In this document: positions 52,970 through 64,000 of the stretch, piece after piece
Layout: each line of letters opens with the position of its first letter
Position numbering within the stretch: position 1 is the stretch's first letter
Origin: Sycon ciliatum
Taxonomy: Eukaryota > Porifera > Calcarea > Leucosolenida > Sycettidae
Direction of reading: 5' to 3'
NCBI RefSeq assembly: GCF_964019385.1
Contig: NC_088643.1
Location: forward strand, 73,832,324 to 73,896,323
DNA: 64,000 nucleotides
Notes under the pieces: generated by a model
The model's input: only the letters and a program-made list of their open reading frames with translations
Databases searched by the model: none
Told to the model about the DNA's origin: nothing
Program-made: the position numbers and the translations under genes

Positions 52970-53870
52970 CATTCCAAAATACTCAGACTCGAAGTAGCGA
53001 CACAGTGGCCAATATACATGTACCGTGATGTGACTGTGCCTTGATTGAGGGAGGGACTCTGAGAGCCATTGGTGGATAATGCTCGAAAATTGGCAGATTC
53101 TGCTTGAAAGACAGTGAAATTGGCAGAACAATACAAACGTTATGGCAGGCACTTATTCGAATTCTGTTCCATTTCTTTATCCAGGTACCAAACGTGCATG
53201 AAACATACCAGGAAAAGTATCAAGTTCTGCGAATGTTTCTGCCGGCATTATCAGCACAAATCGCACACATTTTCTAAAGGGGATTCATGCATGGGAAATC
53301 GATTTCTATCCATACGATTCCCAGATTTATAACAATGTCTGATAATTCGAACCTCGAACTAGGCATGCTAAGCCCGGCATCAGTATTCAAAACATCAGGG
53401 TTCCACCTGCAGTTGAATGGGTTGCTGTAACAGCAAAATTCCTGGATTACATCATTGCCGTGATGTAGTGCGTACCCGCTCGCCAACAAGGATTCAAACA
53501 TGTATCCTGCTGCAGAACTGCAGCTGACGTGTACGCACTATGTCACTTCCCGCTGCACATCGGCACCAACTGTGACGCAATTCGACATCAATGCAGAAAA
53601 TTCAGAAGCTGCACACTCTTGGTAACCAGTGGAAATTATAATTATAGCAGTGGGACTACAAACTTGTCAGAATTGCAAAAATTATTTATAGTGTGCTGTA
53701 AGCCTGTAACAGTATAATAATAATAATAATTATCATTATACATGTACTTGGTGATTCAAAACGGACTGGTAAAGTCCGGCAAAACTACGGACTGGCAAAG
53801 TCAACAAACAAACGCAATGCACGCTTTCATAGCACTTCAGTGTAGCAGGCAAGCAATGCCGATGGCCGTG
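52970..53870. other. Non-coding, nothing recognised
   Basis: Unique sequence between the repeat cassette and a long (CA)n array, with no exon supported by splice sites or motifs. A short ATA-rich run lies near 53715. Confidence 0.35.
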
Positions 53871-54280
<410 letters not shown>

Positions 54281-54332
54281 CGGAGGAGGACCATACCACA
54301 TTAAGGCTAGGTGATGATATCATAATTATAGG

Positions 54333-63010
<8,678 letters not shown>

Positions 63011-63268
63011 CTGGAAGAAAAAGACAACAGTGCAAGGAAGTGTGCAGGTACATGTGTGTGAATGAAAATGCATGACCTCAGAGTATGCAGATATATTACG
63101 ACTTTTCAAGTTTTCAGAGATGTTTTCATAATAATTAGAACGAGGTCTGTATCGTTGTCCGGGAGACGACCAATCAGCGACGTTCCCGCCAAGGGCCTTA
63201 TCAGAGTTTAAAAAGCCCGCTCAATCGTAATTTTACTACTCTTTGATGACGCGTCGAGGGCCTTGGGT

Positions 63269-63493
63269 TACCGTAATGTCGCGTATTAAAGCCGGGCTTA
63301 TTCCTGTAGAAGCCGATGTAAGGGCTAGGCTTCTTTTCACATCAGGCTTCTATTCAAACCAGGTATTTCTATGTGTGTCAACAGATTCAACACTAAAACC
63401 AGGCTTATGTGCCGACAGTGTATCTCGAAAATGAGGCTTGTATTCAAAACAGGCTTCTATTCGAGATAGGCTTTAATACAAGACACTACGGTA
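63269..63493. mobile_element. TACCGTA MITE with AAGCC subrepeats
   Basis: TACCGTAATGTCGCGTATTA at the left end pairs with the right end (complement TACCGTAGTGTCTTGTATTA), then AAAGCC on both arms. The interior repeats CAGGCTTCTATTC motifs. At 225 bp it is bordered by TA and non-coding. Confidence 0.7.
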
Positions 63494-64000
63494 GTTTAAA
63501 GCCCGCAGAATATACTCTAAACAGGTGCGTACAACTCCCTGTACGCATTATAGTACGGTGCAGACAATGAACTCTGCATAAAATGTACGGTGTTCTACAA
63601 AAAAAAGCCACGCATTTCAGAAATGTGTACGGTTTTTTACTCCCGTACTCTTTCATCTATACGATTTTCCTTTGTCCGGCAACAGCTTGCGTAACCCTAT
63701 AAAAACCGAAGACCAAAGTCAATATAGGTATCGAAAAGGGGCTCTTGAAGCCCCAAAATAGCTCCACAAGCTGTGAATAAGAATGAAGCTCGCAATAAGA
63801 GCCCAGCATTTCATTTGCTTCTATTCTCCTTTTAGTAGTCCTCAGTGGTGCTGAGTTATCACACTAATTCTCTCTGCTGCACACAAACCCCACAACTACC
63901 CAATATCAGACTACACAAGCATAATGGAAGTGTGAGCTAATACACGTAACCACGGTAACCACGGTTCTAAAATAGTTAGTGCATCGCAGGGAGGGCCTTA
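63494..64000. other. Window end, nothing recognised
   Basis: No exon of the minus-strand membrane-protein gene could be identified here, although the exon at 63010 enters in phase 1 and needs an upstream exon. Confidence 0.35.

Overview
The window looks like chromosome-scale sequence from an invertebrate animal, probably marine. Spliced genes have GT..AG introns, there are many LINEs, a DIRS retrotransposon, hAT-, TA- and Harbinger-type MITEs, and very long (GT)n, (CA)n and (CT)n arrays, with no bacterial gene organisation. The gap is exactly 200 N (18801-19000), which suggests scaffolded long-read contigs. I cannot name the species; a sponge or another early-branching marine animal would fit but is only a guess.

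Layout. 1-2.1 kb: two hAT-like non-autonomous elements. 2.6-7.4 kb (minus): a frameshifted gene of a multicopy invertebrate family with HEEADT / SSDTD / GCDTTS motifs and a C-terminal CXC cysteine domain. 9.5-18.3 kb (plus): five exons of an unrecognised multi-pass membrane protein whose introns are filled with satellites, including a 2.4-kb array of a 20-bp unit that is the amplified terminal inverted repeat of a TA-type MITE. 19.1-30.1 kb: a graveyard of at least six non-LTR retrotransposon copies in both orientations. 30.9-41.5 kb: a large inverted duplication of a fragment of the HEEADT/CXC family. Only its left arm is interrupted, by a 1.5-kb hAT-like element, a complete 5.5-kb DIRS element and a 0.75-kb TIR element. 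The right arm keeps the matching empty sites, so insertion boundaries can be read to the base. 42.3-43.2 kb (minus): a small mucin-like membrane protein whose 5' end lies in a near-perfect hairpin.

45.4-49.0 kb (plus): a four-exon gene for a 260-residue protein with an N-terminal CARD-like domain and a C-terminal tail anchor, the architecture of the antiviral adaptor MAVS. This is the most interesting host gene here. 50.7-53 kb: a rearranged repeat cassette with direct and inverted copies. 54.3-63.0 kb (minus): five phase-compatible exons of a cysteine-rich type I membrane protein with a YSGL plus acidic-cluster tail. Its introns hold several MITE families.

The host genes do not form an obvious pathway. 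The main story is nested mobile DNA: DIRS, LINE and DNA-transposon copies placed in introns and in one another, plus amplification of transposon ends into satellites.
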